From contig JAQFWX010000012.1 of assembly GCA_027605045.1 (NCBI GenBank), positions 694,930-758,929 of the forward strand: a stretch of 64,000 bases of DNA, in the 5' to 3' direction. The translations under genes and the position numbers were made by a program. The notes beneath the pieces were generated by a model, which did no database searches, was not told where the DNA came from, and was given only the letters and a program-made list of their open reading frames with translations. Shown here piece after piece: positions 63,426 through 64,000 of this stretch. This DNA comes from Phallus indusiatus. Lineage: Eukaryota; Basidiomycota; Agaricomycetes; Phallales; Phallaceae. Numbering within the stretch: the first letter of the stretch is position 1; each line of letters starts with the position of its first letter.

Positions 63426-64000
63426 TGTCAAGTACCGATATCCGGGAACGGTAATAGATACTGTAATGTATTTTAGTCGCTGAATATAATACCAATAACT
63501 GTCACCGTTGGTTGACAACAGTCAGGACTTGGCCTCAATCTATAAGAGATTGTGCCACGACAGTCTTCTTCAGGATTTGCCCTGACGTTCGTCACGAGCG
63601 TCGAGTTCGTCAAGGACGTTTCTGATATGTGCGTTCCGAGCTTCGAGAGCCGCGAGCTGTATCTCGTATTGAATGATATCAAGCTCGACAATAATGAAGA
63701 AAGCTTCAAGATGTAGCTCTCGGCAACGACGGATGGCTTCCGTCGCTGCAAGTCTCGAAGAGTGATCTCGACGTTCAATGATGAATAGAATAGAGAAGGA
63801 GAGTTGTTATAGAGATATCGAACTACGTTCGATATTAAGTCTGAAGAACTATCTACGTGTATGCTAGGGTTTATATACATGTCAGATAAATAATTCTAGC
63901 TCAGTTCGAAATAGATTCCGAACTTGAGAAATACAAACAAGTCGTGAGATTCGTAAGTTACATCAATATATGCAGGGTATGATGTCTCATGTGATGAACA
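63426..64000 (-). repeat. Another family C LTR, truncated by the window end
   Basis: Starts TGTCAAGTACCGATATCC 20 bp after the preceding element and follows the family C LTR to the end of the window, with scattered substitutions (for example ATAATACCAATAACTGTC). It may be a solo LTR or the end of a second element beyond the window. Confidence 0.85.

Overview
The window looks like nuclear DNA of a filamentous basidiomycete (Agaricomycetes). The first 5 kb carries tightly packed eukaryotic genes with many ~50-bp GT-AG introns (the 3' end of a PRP17/CDC40 gene, a SEC1 gene with 13 introns, and a CBP3/UQCC1-type chaperone gene). The rest has the repeat content expected of a TE-rich fungal genome: a Ty3/Gypsy chromovirus, hAT and Tc1/mariner elements, RecQ-like helicase fossils and many solo LTRs. 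No species is assigned.

Layout. (1) 1-5.0 kb: three host genes, all on the plus strand. (2) 5.4-22 kb: a transposon graveyard of MITEs, solo LTRs (families named here A, F, J, K) and a decayed RecQ-like helicase gene (about 12.6-16.4 kb, minus). (3) 22.2-29.4 kb: a Ty3/Gypsy fossil with gag, protease, RT, RNase H, integrase and a C-terminal GPY/chromo-like region split by stops. It is followed by a third ORF and an inverted LTR dimer. (4) 30.6-53.2 kb: a deeply nested TE stack. A fossil hAT transposase gene holds a solo LTR (F4), which holds a CACTG-type element (E), which holds a Tc1/mariner-like element (X), which holds a foldback MITE (Z), which holds a complete 5.9-kb hAT transposon with an 8-bp target-site duplication (TSD). 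(5) 53.2-63.4 kb: a nearly pristine LTR retrotransposon whose two LTRs differ, as far as I could read them, by one base of length. Its gag and pol run on the minus strand. On the opposite strand it carries a spliced coiled-coil/Zn2Cys6-like gene, itself interrupted by a MITE. A further copy of the same LTR starts 20 bp beyond it.

The main structural results come from matching TSDs across distant element halves. Two inverted copies of a hAT-like element (B) at 31.35-31.93 kb and 50.98-51.48 kb have exchanged flanks. The halves of one solo LTR A, one solo LTR C and both B insertions only pair up (ATAGT, GATGT, GATATATT, TTCGTAAG) if the ~19-kb interval between them has been inverted. Inside it, a second inversion (about 41,890-49,604) separated the first four codons of the mariner transposase from the rest of the gene and split element E and the two ends of X.

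How the genes work together: PRP17, SEC1 and CBP3 are unrelated housekeeping genes (splicing, exocytosis, complex III assembly) that happen to be neighbours. Everything else is mobile DNA. The clearest candidates for under-described biology are the antisense Zn2Cys6-like gene inside the chromovirus and the multi-exon accessory genes carried by the hAT and mariner-like elements. Coordinates of TE ends and TSDs were read by eye; family assignments rest on recognised motifs, not database searches.
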